Source: Phycisphaerae bacterium (GTDB taxonomy: Bacteria > Planctomycetota > Phycisphaerae > Sedimentisphaerales > Anaerobacaceae). Taken from it: DNA of 64,000 nt. Under the pieces are notes generated by a model. That model was not told where the DNA came from. It saw only the letters and a list, made by a program, of their open reading frames with translations, and searched no databases. Location of the stretch: the NCBI GenBank assembly GCA_017993835.1, contig JAGOLX010000029.1, positions 1 through 64,000 of the forward strand, written 5' to 3'. The translations under genes were made by a program, and so were the position numbers. Below, in pieces: positions 10,229 through 18,641 of the stretch; the stretch's first letter is position 1; every line of letters starts with the position of its first letter.

Positions 10229-10394
10229 GACAGAGTCGTATCCGTGTCCATCCGTGTGAATCGGCGTAAATCCGTGTCTGAAAACACCCGTTGAACACTC
10301 CTGCCTTCCTCTGCATCCCTCGGCGTCCTCTGTGGTTCAACGATCCGGATTCCCGCTTTCGCCCGCCCCCCGAAGTCGCCGGGCAGGAAGGGAA

Positions 10395-11300
10395 TCACAC
10401 GGAGCGCCGTCTGCCTGAGCTGATCACGAACTGGCCAGCCGAGCGGTCGTTGACGACGATCGTGAACATCGTGTCTTCCCTGCATCCCTTGAGGCAGGTT
10501 GCCTGGACGGCGGTGAGGTTCTCTCCGAATGCGGTGAAGGTGCGCTCCGAGCCGTCCTCCCGGGTATACACGCCGTTGGCATCGGGACCCTGCTGGTTGG
10601 CTCCCTTCCTGAGAAAGGACGGCTGGAGGTTGCCTTCGATCATGTACTTCGCGCCCTGCTCCGAAGCCATCGTCGGACCGCCCTTGAGAATGGACTTCGC
10701 GATCTTCTCACAGTCCGCCCGCTTGCCTCGGATGCGGACTTTGACGCCGCGTTCGAGGGACTCTATGGTGACCTTCTGGCCGATGGCGGCGATGGCATCG
10801 GCCCCGGTAATCTTCTCGAATCCGCCTGTCGGCGCTTCCGGGGCCGGCGCGGACTCGGGTTGCGGCTCTTGAGCCGTCGCCTCCGTGGCGACGGGCTCGC
10901 CCGGACGACGGAGCTCGCCACGGAGGACGAGCCCGTGTGGCCCGTCTTCGGAGGTCACACTGCCGGGGCGTCCAACGAAGTGCGCCACGCGATTCAGCAG
11001 CCTGCTCGGCGCGACGTCCAGCGGCACAAGCTTGAAGCGGCCGTCCGGTTTGCGATCGAGGACGACCGTGCCGGTCTCCTCAGGCTCTCCGGCGTAGATC
11101 CCCCAGACGATGACCCTGTCGGCCTTCACGACGGTCACAGGATCGCCGCGCGTGATCAGCGAGCAGAAGGTCTCGGCCAGTTCACGATTGGGACTCGTAA
11201 TCCAGGCGTTGTTCTGCTCGATCAGCAGGAACGCATGACGCTCGTTCAGCGGACGCATGAGCGCCGCTTTGCTCTGAGGTATCTTCCCCTTCTTTGCCAA
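10395..11300 (-). CDS. protein of unknown function
   Basis: A 301-residue protein I do not recognise. The N-terminal ~140 residues are mixed alpha/beta (HAFLLIEQNNAWITSP; VIVWGIYAGEPEETG), then comes a proline/alanine/glutamate-rich linker (QEPQPESAPAPEAPTG), then a C-terminal domain ending TMFTIVVNDRSAGQFVIS. There is no signal peptide or membrane segment. The start is uncertain: a TTG at 11300 has GAAGGAG 6 nt upstream and is preferred; a GTG at 11369 would add 23 residues but lacks a ribosome binding site. The direct repeat copy B abuts its 3' end. Coding is supported by length and composition only. Confidence 0.6.
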   Translation of the reverse strand: MAKKGKIPQSKAALMRPLNERHAFLLIEQNNAWITSPNRELAETFCSLITRGDPVTVVKADRVIVWGIYAGEPEETGTVVLDRKPDGRFKLVPLDVAPSRLLNRVAHFVGRPGSVTSEDGPHGLVLRGELRRPGEPVATEATAQEPQPESAPAPEAPTGGFEKITGADAIAAIGQKVTIESLERGVKVRIRGKRADCEKIAKSILKGGPTMASEQGAKYMIEGNLQPSFLRKGANQQGPDANGVYTREDGSERTFTAFGENLTAVQATCLKGCREDTMFTIVVNDRSAGQFVISSGRRRSV

Positions 11301-11719
11301 GGTCTTCTCCTTCTCCCCGAGCTGTCTGAGGTCCACCCCCACGCAGCTCCAGGAATATGCACCATCCACTCGACAGCCACTTGCGCCAACCGCGATTGGG
11401 CCCGAGCGCAGTCCCCGCGAACCGTCCGCGTGTCCTCACTCGGGCTCTCGGCAGTATCCGCGTCGTGCAGGCCGCCGAAGGACCCCCAATGACTGACAGC
11501 AAAACCGACAACCGACGATAGGGCAGATTGTACCGCCGGGGGGCATCGAGAATCCAGGAAAAAGTGAGTCTGGGGAACGTCGTGCGCGGCGTGTGAACCC
11601 CAGGAAGCAGGAGCTTGCTTTTTCGGTCGGCCGGGCTATGGTGGTGCGTCGGGTAGACGCTCCCGGCGTGAAACGTCAGTCAGCCGGGACGGCGCCTACA
11701 GGGGTCTTGGAGGTGCGAA
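11301..11719. other. intergenic region between divergent genes
   Basis: About 420 bp between the unknown minus-strand gene and the nucleoside hydrolase gene. I see no convincing promoter pair, RNA or repeat. The only signal is the GGAGG ribosome binding site at 11709-11713 of the downstream gene. Confidence 0.5.
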
Positions 11720-12850
11720 ATGGAGAACATGCGTCTTTATAGAAGATGGTTCCCGGTCCTGCTGCTGGTCCTGACGCAGGGATTGTCGGCGATGCCGGCG
11801 CGTGGCGGCCAGGAGAAAGGCCGCGTGCCCGTCATCCACGTGACGGACCTGTTCCGCCCCCACAACGACCCGGACGACCACTGGGATCTGGCCTGCGTCT
11901 ACGCGCTGGCCCGTCGCGGCGATGTCGATCTCAAGGGCGTCGTGATCGACTACCCACCGGCGAACCACCCCGAGTGGAATCCCGACCTTGCGGCAGTCGC
12001 CCAGATGAATCGCATCACGGGACTGGCGGTCCCTGTCGCGGTGGGGACGCCTCACCCCATGAAGTCACGAGATGATGCGCAGCCCAGTGCCTCCGTGGCG
12101 GATCTTCAGGGCGTGCGCATGATCCTCGATATCTTGCGGGCCGCCGATCGGCCCGTCGTGATCCACGTCATCGGGAACAGTCGCGATGTGGCGGTCGCTG
12201 GCAGGAAGGCGCCGGACCTCTTTGCCGCCAAATGCGCTGGCGTCTATCTCAACGCCGGAACGGGGGCACCGAAGAAGGCGCCCGATGCCCGGCCGGAGTA
12301 CAACGTCACGCTCGACCGGTTCGCATACGAAGCGGTCTTCGATCTGCCCTGTCCGGTCTACTGGATGCCCTGCTTCGAGACTCTGGACCGCACGGATTCA
12401 TTCCGGCCCGCGGAGTTCGGCACGTACTACCGGTTCCGCCAGGCGGACATCCTGCCGCACTTGTCGGGGAAGGTGCAGAGCTACTTCGCGCACATGTTCG
12501 CGGGCAAGACGGACCACAACTGGCTTGGTGTGCTCGAAGGCAAGCCGGATGAGGCCGTGCTGGCCGACCAGGGAGCGAAGGATCGGAACATGTGGTGTAC
12601 GGCGGGCTTCTTCCACGCCATCGGCTGCACGATCTCGCCCGACGGGACAACGCCCGGACGGGACGCAGGAACTGAGAATGCCGTCTTCTCGTTCGATCCC
12701 ATCCGGATCACGAGCATGGGTCCCGGCGGAATCGAATGGGAACCCGATCCGACTGCCACGCGTCGTTTTGTCTTTCACGTGCGCGACGCAGAACACTATC
12801 CATCCGCCACAACCCAAGCGATGAAGTCGCTCCTCACGACGCTGCCGTGA
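11720..12850 (+). CDS. secreted nucleoside hydrolase-like protein
   Basis: A 376-residue protein with a cleavable signal peptide (MRLYRRWFPVLLLVLTQG..., cleavage near residue 29). Right after it comes VTDLFRPHNDPDDHWDLACVYALA, similar to the N-terminal DxDxxxDD metal-binding signature of inosine-uridine nucleoside hydrolases, though spaced differently. Later segments (RPVVIHVIGNSRDVAVA; KCAGVYLNAGTG) fit the alpha/beta core of that family. Secreted forms are common in polysaccharide-degrading planctomycetes, where the substrate may not be a nucleoside. The GGAGG at 11709-11713 sets the ATG start. It is monocistronic. Confidence 0.75.
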   Translation: MENMRLYRRWFPVLLLVLTQGLSAMPARGGQEKGRVPVIHVTDLFRPHNDPDDHWDLACVYALARRGDVDLKGVVIDYPPANHPEWNPDLAAVAQMNRITGLAVPVAVGTPHPMKSRDDAQPSASVADLQGVRMILDILRAADRPVVIHVIGNSRDVAVAGRKAPDLFAAKCAGVYLNAGTGAPKKAPDARPEYNVTLDRFAYEAVFDLPCPVYWMPCFETLDRTDSFRPAEFGTYYRFRQADILPHLSGKVQSYFAHMFAGKTDHNWLGVLEGKPDEAVLADQGAKDRNMWCTAGFFHAIGCTISPDGTTPGRDAGTENAVFSFDPIRITSMGPGGIEWEPDPTATRRFVFHVRDAEHYPSATTQAMKSLLTTLP

Positions 12851-13257
12851 ACCGGAAAACAGGACAACAAACAGTCCTCTTTTTCTTTGTTCATCACGAA
12901 ATTGCGGGGACGCCTGTCGAAAGGAAGAAACGGACATCTCCGGAATCCGCCGCATTGCGGCGGGCATCTTCCGCTTTGGGCCAGCAGCATGAAGGCAGGA
13001 GAATCGGTCGCTCGAACGGAGCTTGTCTTGCCGTCTCTTCCTCCATCTTCATGCTGCTGGCCCAATGCGCCAAATGCCGGGGGTTTGGGGGCAGCGCCCC
13101 CAAATGAAGACACATGGAGAACAAACGAGTGCATTGCGTGGCTCTCAGAACCGTGCCGATTTCCCCGTGATTCCGTGCAGAACCTCCTGTCTCGCCTTTG
13201 TGTCCGTCGGCGCCTCTGTGGTGAAGCGTTCCGACGAAGGCCTTGTCGGTGGGTCCA
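12851..13257. other. intergenic region with inverted repeat
   Basis: About 400 bp between convergent genes. It contains the palindromic element at 12959-13083. Bases around 13160-13240 (TTCCGTGCAGAACC...GCCTCTGTGGTG) resemble the dispersed block seen in the direct repeats. No ORF is credible. Confidence 0.6.
12959..13083. repeat. MITE-like element with 18-bp perfect inverted repeats, copy 3
   Basis: TTGGGCCAGCAGCATGAA at 12976-12993 is exactly inverted at 13048-13065, and the flanks (CGGGCATCTTCCGC versus GCGCCAAATGCCGG) extend the pairing imperfectly. The interior of about 55 bp is unrelated to the other copies. There is no transposase. Weaker copies lie at 7680-7800 and 9940-10060. Confidence 0.75.
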
Positions 13258-13818
13258 TCAATCTCGTGACTTCCTGCCGGCTCGTCGCTTCCGACCGGGC
13301 AGGATCTCCGCGTGCTCGTCGCAGAACTCCTTCCTGTCGCACGCCGGACAATGGGAACCGCGCCAGATCGCGTCGAACTGCTCCATGATCTCGCCCACGA
13401 TCGCGGGGTCATCCGTAACGATGCCCGACTCGAAGTTGCGCCGGCTCACGCTCTTGGCGCCGATGCCTGCGCCGGTGAGATTCGCGCTGCCGGCGTAGGC
13501 GTACCGGCCGTCCACGACGGCGCACTTGATGTGCACGCGGGGACAGAGCATCCGCTCCAGGCCCTTCGCGAGGTTCGGGTAGCGGTCGAAGTCTCTGCGG
13601 AAGATCGGGCCGGGCTCCTTCGCATGGAGCAGGCGGACTTCCACGTTCCTCCCGATGAGGTTCGACAGGACCTCCAGGAACGGGACCATCCTGCCCTGCT
13701 TGTGCACGTGCAGGTCCTTGAGGTCCGCGGTGGCGAGCCAGAGCAGCCGCCTGGCCTTGGGAATGGCTCCACAAACCACTTCTTCGTAGATTTCCCTATC
13801 CGTGATGAACTTCAACAT
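13258..13818 (-). CDS. phospholipase D-like domain protein with one HKD motif
   Basis: A 186-residue protein. Residues at about 96-120 read HIKCAVVDGRYAYAGSANLTG, a PLD-superfamily HxK...GSxN motif (HxK(x)4(x)6GSAN). There is only one motif, so activity would need a dimer, as in Nuc-type nucleases. The N-terminal part (KARRLLWLATADLKDLHV) fits the first strand of a PLD fold. A CPACDRKEFCDEH stretch near the C-terminus could bind a metal. No signal peptide is seen. The ribosome binding site is weak. It may act on DNA or phospholipid; this is not decided by sequence. Confidence 0.8.
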   Translation of the reverse strand: MLKFITDREIYEEVVCGAIPKARRLLWLATADLKDLHVHKQGRMVPFLEVLSNLIGRNVEVRLLHAKEPGPIFRRDFDRYPNLAKGLERMLCPRVHIKCAVVDGRYAYAGSANLTGAGIGAKSVSRRNFESGIVTDDPAIVGEIMEQFDAIWRGSHCPACDRKEFCDEHAEILPGRKRRAGRKSRD

Positions 13819-13896
13819 AGGCGTGTCGCCGCGTCGGATCGTAGGACAGCTCCATATTCATCATGGTTCTTTCGACGAATCCCCGGCAGGAAGGCC

Positions 13897-14343
13897 CTAT
13901 CCCCCTGCCCCTAGGTGCAGCAGGTGCATGCCGCTGGCGGGGTCAAATTGGCGTGCGGCCTCGATCCCGGTGATTTCGATGATCGTCACCTCCAGGATGA
14001 GGAACGTCCGCGAGTCCCGGCGGGCACAGCCGACGAGGCTCTGGCCGTCCTTGCCGATCGCGGTGTGCATGTGCAGCCTTGGGCCGGCGTCGTCCCAGTA
14101 GAGGGAGCCGACGCCAAGGACCTCGCCCGGCCCTGCGAACGGCTGAAACCGGGGCACGATCTGCGGCTGCTCCCGTTCGGGCCCGACCACGATGGCCGCC
14201 TCGCGGAATCCGCCCGTGACCAGGACCGCCGCACAGCGAATCCCCACCTCGCGGGCGATCCGGTCGATGCAGGCGTGCAACTCCTCGCCCTCGAACAGCC
14301 TCGCCACCACCACGCGCCCCACGTTGCCAACCGAATACTGCAT
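13897..14343 (-). CDS. DUF296/PPC-domain protein
   Basis: A 148-residue protein with RLFEGEELHACIDRIAREVGIRCAAVLVTGG near the start, the pattern of the PPC (plant and prokaryote conserved, DUF296) domain, and LHMHTAIGKDG later, where the conserved histidines may bind metal. The start at 14343 has GGAG 6 nt upstream; an ATG at 14355 would add four residues. It follows the zinc-ribbon gene closely (under 20 nt), so the two are probably cotranscribed. Bacterial PPC proteins form trimers, but their function is not settled. Confidence 0.8.
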   Translation of the reverse strand: MQYSVGNVGRVVVARLFEGEELHACIDRIAREVGIRCAAVLVTGGFREAAIVVGPEREQPQIVPRFQPFAGPGEVLGVGSLYWDDAGPRLHMHTAIGKDGQSLVGCARRDSRTFLILEVTIIEITGIEAARQFDPASGMHLLHLGAGG

Positions 14344-14359
14344 CTGCGTCTCCATTCGC

Positions 14360-14746
14360 TCAGTCGTACATGATGATCGTCCCGCCCTGCTCGATCCGTG
14401 TCGAGCGGCACTGGGGGCACCGGACGGGCGAGTCGAAGGCGTACCGCCCGCCGCACTCGCACCTTCCCGCGAGGGTCTCGACTCCCTTGTGGTACTCGTC
14501 CTGCGAGATCGGCTCGACCGGGGCATGTTCCTGGATCTCCCGGTCGCGTTCCTCGCTCGCCAGGCAGTACGGCCCCGACAGCCCCTTTACGTAGCGGACG
14601 TGGAGTTCGCCCAGTTCGGCGAAGCCGACGGCCTTCGCCCCGCCGCAGCGGTCGCATCGCAGGAGGTGAAAGGAGAATCCGCCGCCCTCGCTGACCGTGA
14701 AGGCGCACCCGCAATCCAGACATTTGGCTTGAACCTGCCGTCCCAT
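14360..14746 (-). CDS. zinc-ribbon protein
   Basis: A 128-residue protein with three cysteine pairs or knuckles: CLDCGC near the N-terminus, CDRCGG at about residue 33, and CECGG plus CPQC near the C-terminus, consistent with two structural zinc ribbons. No catalytic motif is recognised. It sits directly upstream of the DUF296 gene, so the two may act together. The start at 14746 is chosen over a GTG at 14773 because the sequence from there begins the first cysteine knuckle within a normal distance; the ribosome binding site is weak for both. Confidence 0.7.
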   Translation of the reverse strand: MGRQVQAKCLDCGCAFTVSEGGGFSFHLLRCDRCGGAKAVGFAELGELHVRYVKGLSGPYCLASEERDREIQEHAPVEPISQDEYHKGVETLAGRCECGGRYAFDSPVRCPQCRSTRIEQGGTIIMYD

Positions 14747-14873
14747 CGCAACCCCGACTCGCCGTTTGGCCACACGTCTTGTTCTTCGAGCGAGGGGTCA
14801 CGGAACCACATCCCATCCGAGCGAGACTCGATGTCTCGGATGGAATGCCGTCCACGACCCCTCGGCCAAGGCC

Positions 14874-14902
14874 ATGCTATCCGCGTGAGGCCCGATGCAC
14901 AA
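14874..14902 (-). promoter_or_regulatory. putative promoter of the zinc-ribbon/DUF296 operon
   Basis: Minus-strand TTGTGC (14897-14902), 17-nt spacer, TAGCAT (14874-14879). The predicted start is near 14867, giving a leader of about 120 nt. Confidence 0.4.
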
Positions 14903-15418
14903 GAACCACTCCCAGAAGAGCAGAACATCGAGCGTAAGACCGTAGTTGCAGGCGTGCAGCAGGGGTTCGCGGAGCCCCCGGATTGTCATTCCCGCCTTGC
15001 GCCGTGTCATCCCCGCCTCCCGTCTTGTCATTCCCGCGAAGCCGTTCATGGGCCTTTGGCCCACCCGAAGGGGATGGAAATGGTGCCGCTTCGCCACGTC
15101 GCACACAAGTCTTGTCCAGTACACGACTTGGCGCGTTTTGCTCCGTTGTCCGTCCGTCTATTTCCAGAGGAGCCGTTCATGGGCCTTTGGCCCACCCGAA
15201 GAGGATGGAAATGGTGCCGCTTCGCCACGTCGCACACAAGTCTTGTCCAGTACACGACTTGGCGCGTTTTGCTCCGTTGTCCGTCCGTCTATTTCCAGAG
15301 GAGTGTGACGCCCCAGCCGTTCTGCCGGGACAACGATCCAGGGACAACGTGTTCACATCGGAACCGAGATCGCTCGAATGACGGCGTCTCCGTGGTCGCG
15401 CCCCGTGCTTCGCGGGCT
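14903..15418. other. intergenic region with tandem duplication
   Basis: This stretch holds several partial ATTCCCGC-type repeat halves (14992, 15029 and near 15009) and the 131-bp tandem duplication at 15041-15302. No gene is seen; frames through the duplication owe their length to the absence of stops in the repeated unit. Confidence 0.6.
15041..15302. repeat. 131-bp tandem duplication, two copies
   Basis: 15041-15171 and 15172-15302 are nearly identical; the only difference I see is GAAGGGGATGG versus GAAGAGGATGG. Each unit contains GGGCCTTTGGCCCACCC and the inverted pair CAAGTCTTGT/ACGACTTG. The near-identity implies a recent duplication. Confidence 0.95.
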
Positions 15419-16954
15419 CTACCGCTTGTTCTTCCTCTGATCGAGGCGCTCGCCCAAGGGACGCTGCACGCGGAGGTCCAACCCGCCGCCGTGCTCGAGT
15501 TCGTCGAAGAGCTGCGTCCTCATTGCATCGATCCGCTCCTGGAAGTGCGGAACCGTGATCAGGTTGTGCCGCTCGTGTGGATCAGTCTGGAGATCGTAGA
15601 ACCCGTCATAGTCCCACACGCCGTGATAGAAGACGTACTTGTATCGCTCCGTGCGAATGGCGAATACGGTCGGCGTCGCAGGGAAGTTCCACTCCCAATG
15701 ATACTCATAGAGGATATGGTCGCGCCAGGGAATCGCGTCCCCTCGCAGCAGGGGCAGGAACGACAGCCCGTCCATCTTCGCCGACTTCGGCACGCGGAGG
15801 CCGGCGACGTCCAGCAGCGTCGGGGCAACGTCGATGTTCTGCACCATCTGCGTGACTCTCGTGCCGGGCGGGATCAATCCGGGCGCGTAGGCCAGCATGG
15901 GCACGCGCACGGATTCCTCGAAGGCGTCGCGCTTGTCGTAGAAGCCGTGCTCGCCCAGCGCGAAACCGTTGTCGCCCATGTAGATCACGAGCGTGGACCG
16001 GCTTAGTCCGGACTCGTCCAGATAGTCCAATACGCGCCCGATGTTCTCGTCGAGTCCGTGTACCGTCTCGCAGTACTGACGATAGAGGTCGTCGAACGAG
16101 GGGACCGGGTCGTCGTCGTAGGGTCCGGTCTCCATGTGGTCGACGCCGTGGATGCTGTAACGCCGCTCGCGGACCCAGTGCGGCTGCGTCAGGTAGTTCT
16201 CGTCGGTGTTGGCCATGGTCGGAGGACGTTTCACTTCCGCCTGTACGTAACGGCCCGCGTGGCGTTCCGCGGGCTGGAACGGATAGTGAACCGCCTTGTG
16301 CGAGAGGTACAGGAAGAACGGCCGCCCAGGGTCCCGCCCCGACTTGAGCCACTCCAGCGCCTGATCGGTCAGGATGTCCGTCGTGTAACCCGGGATCCGC
16401 TCGCGTGCTCCGTTGACGTTGAGCAGCGGGTCAAAGTAGACGCCCTGCCCTTTGAAGCTGCTCCAGTGGTCGAAACCGGGCCGAGGGTCGTCTTGTTCGT
16501 GTCCCATGTGCCATTTGCCGATGAAGGCGGTTTGATAGCCGGCCTCCTGGAGATACTGCGGGAAGAAGACCGTTCCTTCGGGCTCCGGACGCTGATTGTC
16601 CACGATGTGATGGTGGTGCATGTACTGCCCGGTAAGGATCGAAGCCCGGCTCGGCGAACACAACGACGTGCTGACGAACGCATTGACCAGATGCGCGCCC
16701 TGGCTCGCCATGCGATCCATGGCAGGCGTCTCCAGGAAGGCAGGCGCCCGGTCCATGAACCTCATGAAGTCATACCGGTGGTCGTCGCTGAGGATGAAGA
16801 CGATGTTCCGTTTCGCCGTCCGACTCCTCTCGGCGGCTCGACAGAGCCGGCCTGCGACGCCGAGTCCCAGGAGAGCCACGGGGACACAACAGGCCGTGCG
16901 AAGAAAATCCCGCCGGCTGGGGCGAGTCGTGCATTGGCTACAGCTCTGTGCCAT
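15419..16954 (-). CDS. secreted sulfatase (Cys-type, formylglycine)
   Basis: A 511-residue sulfatase. The N-terminus has a twin-arginine leader (PSRRDFLRTACCVPVALLGLGVAG). NIVFILSDDHRYD carries the metal-binding Asp pair and SLCSPSRASILTG is the C-x-P-S-R motif whose Cys is converted to formylglycine. Later GKWHMGH and MGDNGF blocks are typical of the S1 family. The substrate is probably a sulfated glycan in the periplasm or outside the cell. The start has AAGGAG 8 nt upstream. No maturating enzyme is encoded in the window. It lies next to an Asp-box protein, fitting glycan degradation. Confidence 0.95.
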   Translation of the reverse strand: MAQSCSQCTTRPSRRDFLRTACCVPVALLGLGVAGRLCRAAERSRTAKRNIVFILSDDHRYDFMRFMDRAPAFLETPAMDRMASQGAHLVNAFVSTSLCSPSRASILTGQYMHHHHIVDNQRPEPEGTVFFPQYLQEAGYQTAFIGKWHMGHEQDDPRPGFDHWSSFKGQGVYFDPLLNVNGARERIPGYTTDILTDQALEWLKSGRDPGRPFFLYLSHKAVHYPFQPAERHAGRYVQAEVKRPPTMANTDENYLTQPHWVRERRYSIHGVDHMETGPYDDDPVPSFDDLYRQYCETVHGLDENIGRVLDYLDESGLSRSTLVIYMGDNGFALGEHGFYDKRDAFEESVRVPMLAYAPGLIPPGTRVTQMVQNIDVAPTLLDVAGLRVPKSAKMDGLSFLPLLRGDAIPWRDHILYEYHWEWNFPATPTVFAIRTERYKYVFYHGVWDYDGFYDLQTDPHERHNLITVPHFQERIDAMRTQLFDELEHGGGLDLRVQRPLGERLDQRKNKR

Positions 16955-17016
16955 GATGTCGGCTCCTTGGACCTGTGTGCATTGCAGGTCCTCGGATCGA
17001 GACCTGCTGTGCGCCC

Positions 17017-17045
17017 ATGCTATCCTCGCGCGTCATGGACATCAA
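17017..17045 (-). promoter_or_regulatory. putative promoter of the sulfatase gene
   Basis: Minus-strand TTGATG (17040-17045), 17-nt spacer, TAGCAT (17017-17022). The predicted start near 17010 gives a ~55-nt leader that begins with a hairpin (GCAGGTC arms, 16984-17007). Confidence 0.5.
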
Positions 17046-17096
17046 GGGGATGCGACCGCGCACAGGGCAATCGTATGTGAACACACGAAAGTCGTT

Positions 17097-17187
17097 CGTA
17101 GTGGGCCCGTGAGAGCCTGCCCTGAGCCTGGCGAAGGGGCATATCCTCAATAATACGGAAGACAACGCCTTGCGGCGTCACTACAAG
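17097..17187. repeat. TTGTAGTG-type palindromic repeat with nested repeat
   Basis: The outer ends, GTAGTGGGCCCGT (17098) and GGCGTCACTACAA (to 17186), are inverted. Related elements are at 29909-29975 and 35372-35480. The left arm is split by CCTGCCCTGAGCCTGGCGAAGGG, a sequence type known as an independent dispersed repeat in many genomes. Confidence 0.65.
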
Positions 17188-17254
17188 CCCGCCTATGTCG
17201 CCATCCTGGCCCACTGATCGGGAGGACTGGCGGGTCCGATGGGCGAGGAGGCGG

Positions 17255-18355
17255 TCACTCCACGATTTCGAGATGGGCCAGGTAGATCGCGGTCATGGTC
17301 TTGCCGTCGGTGTCCCTCTCGTGCGAAGAGTACCACGACACGAGGGCCCGGCTCGGACTGATCTCGACGAAGCCCGGATAGGAGTTGTCGCCCGCGCTGG
17401 GAAGCTCGGCGAACTCGTGCAGTTGATCGTCCGCGAGCCAGCAGAGCGAGGTCTTCGGTCCCTGGTCGCCCATTGTCTTGCGCCCGCCGACGACGTAGCG
17501 GCCGGCCCAGCGCGTCAGCAGCGGCCCACCGACCGACCGGTCGAGGTCCTTGCGTTCCCACTGCGCGTAGGGCTTCTCGGATCGGAGCAGTTGGGCGTTG
17601 CCCCTGCCTCGTCGCCCGATGGCGACGATGCCGCCGTCAGGTTCGAACTGGAACGCGGTCTCGTCGCCATTGACTTCCTGGAACAGGGCGCGGGTCCGCC
17701 AGATCAGGCCGTCGTCGCTCTCGAGCATGGCCGATTCGACCGTCGGCCCTTCCCCTCGCGGCCCGACCGCGAAGTCCTTCTTTCGCCGGCCGCAGAGGTA
17801 GGCCTTTCCGTCGAAGGTATTGGCCCGCCAGATGTAGTGGCCGAATGTCCCTTCGAGCAGGATGGGACTGTTCCATTGGACGCCGTCGGGGGACCACGCG
17901 GCGTAGCCCAGGTGCTCGTTCAGATCGCAGTCCTCGTACTTGGGCGATGTGTCGCCGCAGTACCAGGTGCCGGTGTAGACGAAGAGCTTGTCCTGGAAGA
18001 CCAGGAAATGCGGGTCCCGCGTGTCGCGCTTGGGCACGCTGAAGCGGTGTACCTGCCGCCACTGTTGGGCGTCGTCGCTGGCGAGGATGAGGATCGACGA
18101 AGTGGGATGCACCATGTGCCCGTCGGGACAACTGCGGAACGTGAGGTAGAACCTGTCCCTGAATCGAACGAGGTCGGTGAAGGCGTTGTGCTCACCATTG
18201 TGAAACGCCAGGCGGATGTCCGTCACTTTCACCTGGGGCAACTCCCCCGCCGTTGCGGGCGCCGCCGCACGGAGCAAGCAGCAGCTCGCCAGCACGATCC
18301 CAAGACACAGCCTTCGGCCCCAAGCAGGGAACACACGGTTTGCGACGCCATTCAT
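17255..18355 (-). CDS. secreted Asp-box (sialidase-like) beta-propeller protein
   Basis: A 366-residue protein with an N-terminal signal peptide (RRLCLGIVLASCCLLRAAAPATAG). Three Asp-box-like repeats are visible: SDDAQQW, SPDGVQW and SDDGLIW, matching SxDxGxxW of sialidases and related propellers. FRDRFYLTFR near the start resembles the arginine-bearing first blade. It may be an exo-sialidase-like glycoside hydrolase, but catalytic residues cannot be assigned with certainty. The start at 18355 has a GGGG-type site upstream; the ORF's further extension is not coding. It lies downstream of the prepilin gene in the opposite direction. Confidence 0.75.
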   Translation of the reverse strand: MNGVANRVFPAWGRRLCLGIVLASCCLLRAAAPATAGELPQVKVTDIRLAFHNGEHNAFTDLVRFRDRFYLTFRSCPDGHMVHPTSSILILASDDAQQWRQVHRFSVPKRDTRDPHFLVFQDKLFVYTGTWYCGDTSPKYEDCDLNEHLGYAAWSPDGVQWNSPILLEGTFGHYIWRANTFDGKAYLCGRRKKDFAVGPRGEGPTVESAMLESDDGLIWRTRALFQEVNGDETAFQFEPDGGIVAIGRRGRGNAQLLRSEKPYAQWERKDLDRSVGGPLLTRWAGRYVVGGRKTMGDQGPKTSLCWLADDQLHEFAELPSAGDNSYPGFVEISPSRALVSWYSSHERDTDGKTMTAIYLAHLEIVE

Positions 18356-18484
18356 GAGAGCCCCTTTCCGACTCCAGCGGTGCGAGGATTCGCCCCGTAC
18401 GGATCGTCGTATTGTAGGGCCTCGCCGACACGAATGCCAGCGGCAAAGGCGTCTGGATTCGTCGCCGAGATCTGCCTTTTTCTC

Positions 18485-18513
18485 TTTACAGTCCGCCGAG
18501 ATCGGATCATAAT
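18485..18513 (+). promoter_or_regulatory. putative promoter of the prepilin-LamG operon
   Basis: TTTACA (18485-18490), 17-nt spacer, CATAAT (18508-18513). The predicted start near 18520 gives a leader of about 120 nt. Confidence 0.45.
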
Positions 18514-18641
18514 AGCAGACGGATCGTTTGGCCTGCCATCGCCCCGCGGGGGGCTCAGGGCGATGCCCATGGCCATTCGAGGATATGGGTCGGAGGGGAG
18601 ATGTGCTTGACCGGCTGGCTTCACAGGAGGAATTGCAGAGC

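Larger units (their letters stand above)
9803..10366. repeat. ~560-bp direct repeat, copy B
   Basis: Second copy of the repeat at 7544-8105, same orientation. It contains the equivalent promoter (9823-9851), inverted-repeat element (9940-10060) and palindrome (10209-10228). Its right end stops about 28 bp before the stop codon of the unknown gene at 10395. The higher identity of the right third suggests gene conversion or a later duplication of that part. Confidence 0.9.

Noticed and set aside
15001-15381. Overlapping frames across the 131-bp duplication
   Set aside because: The frames depend on the repeated unit having no stop; no ribosome binding site or domain supports them.
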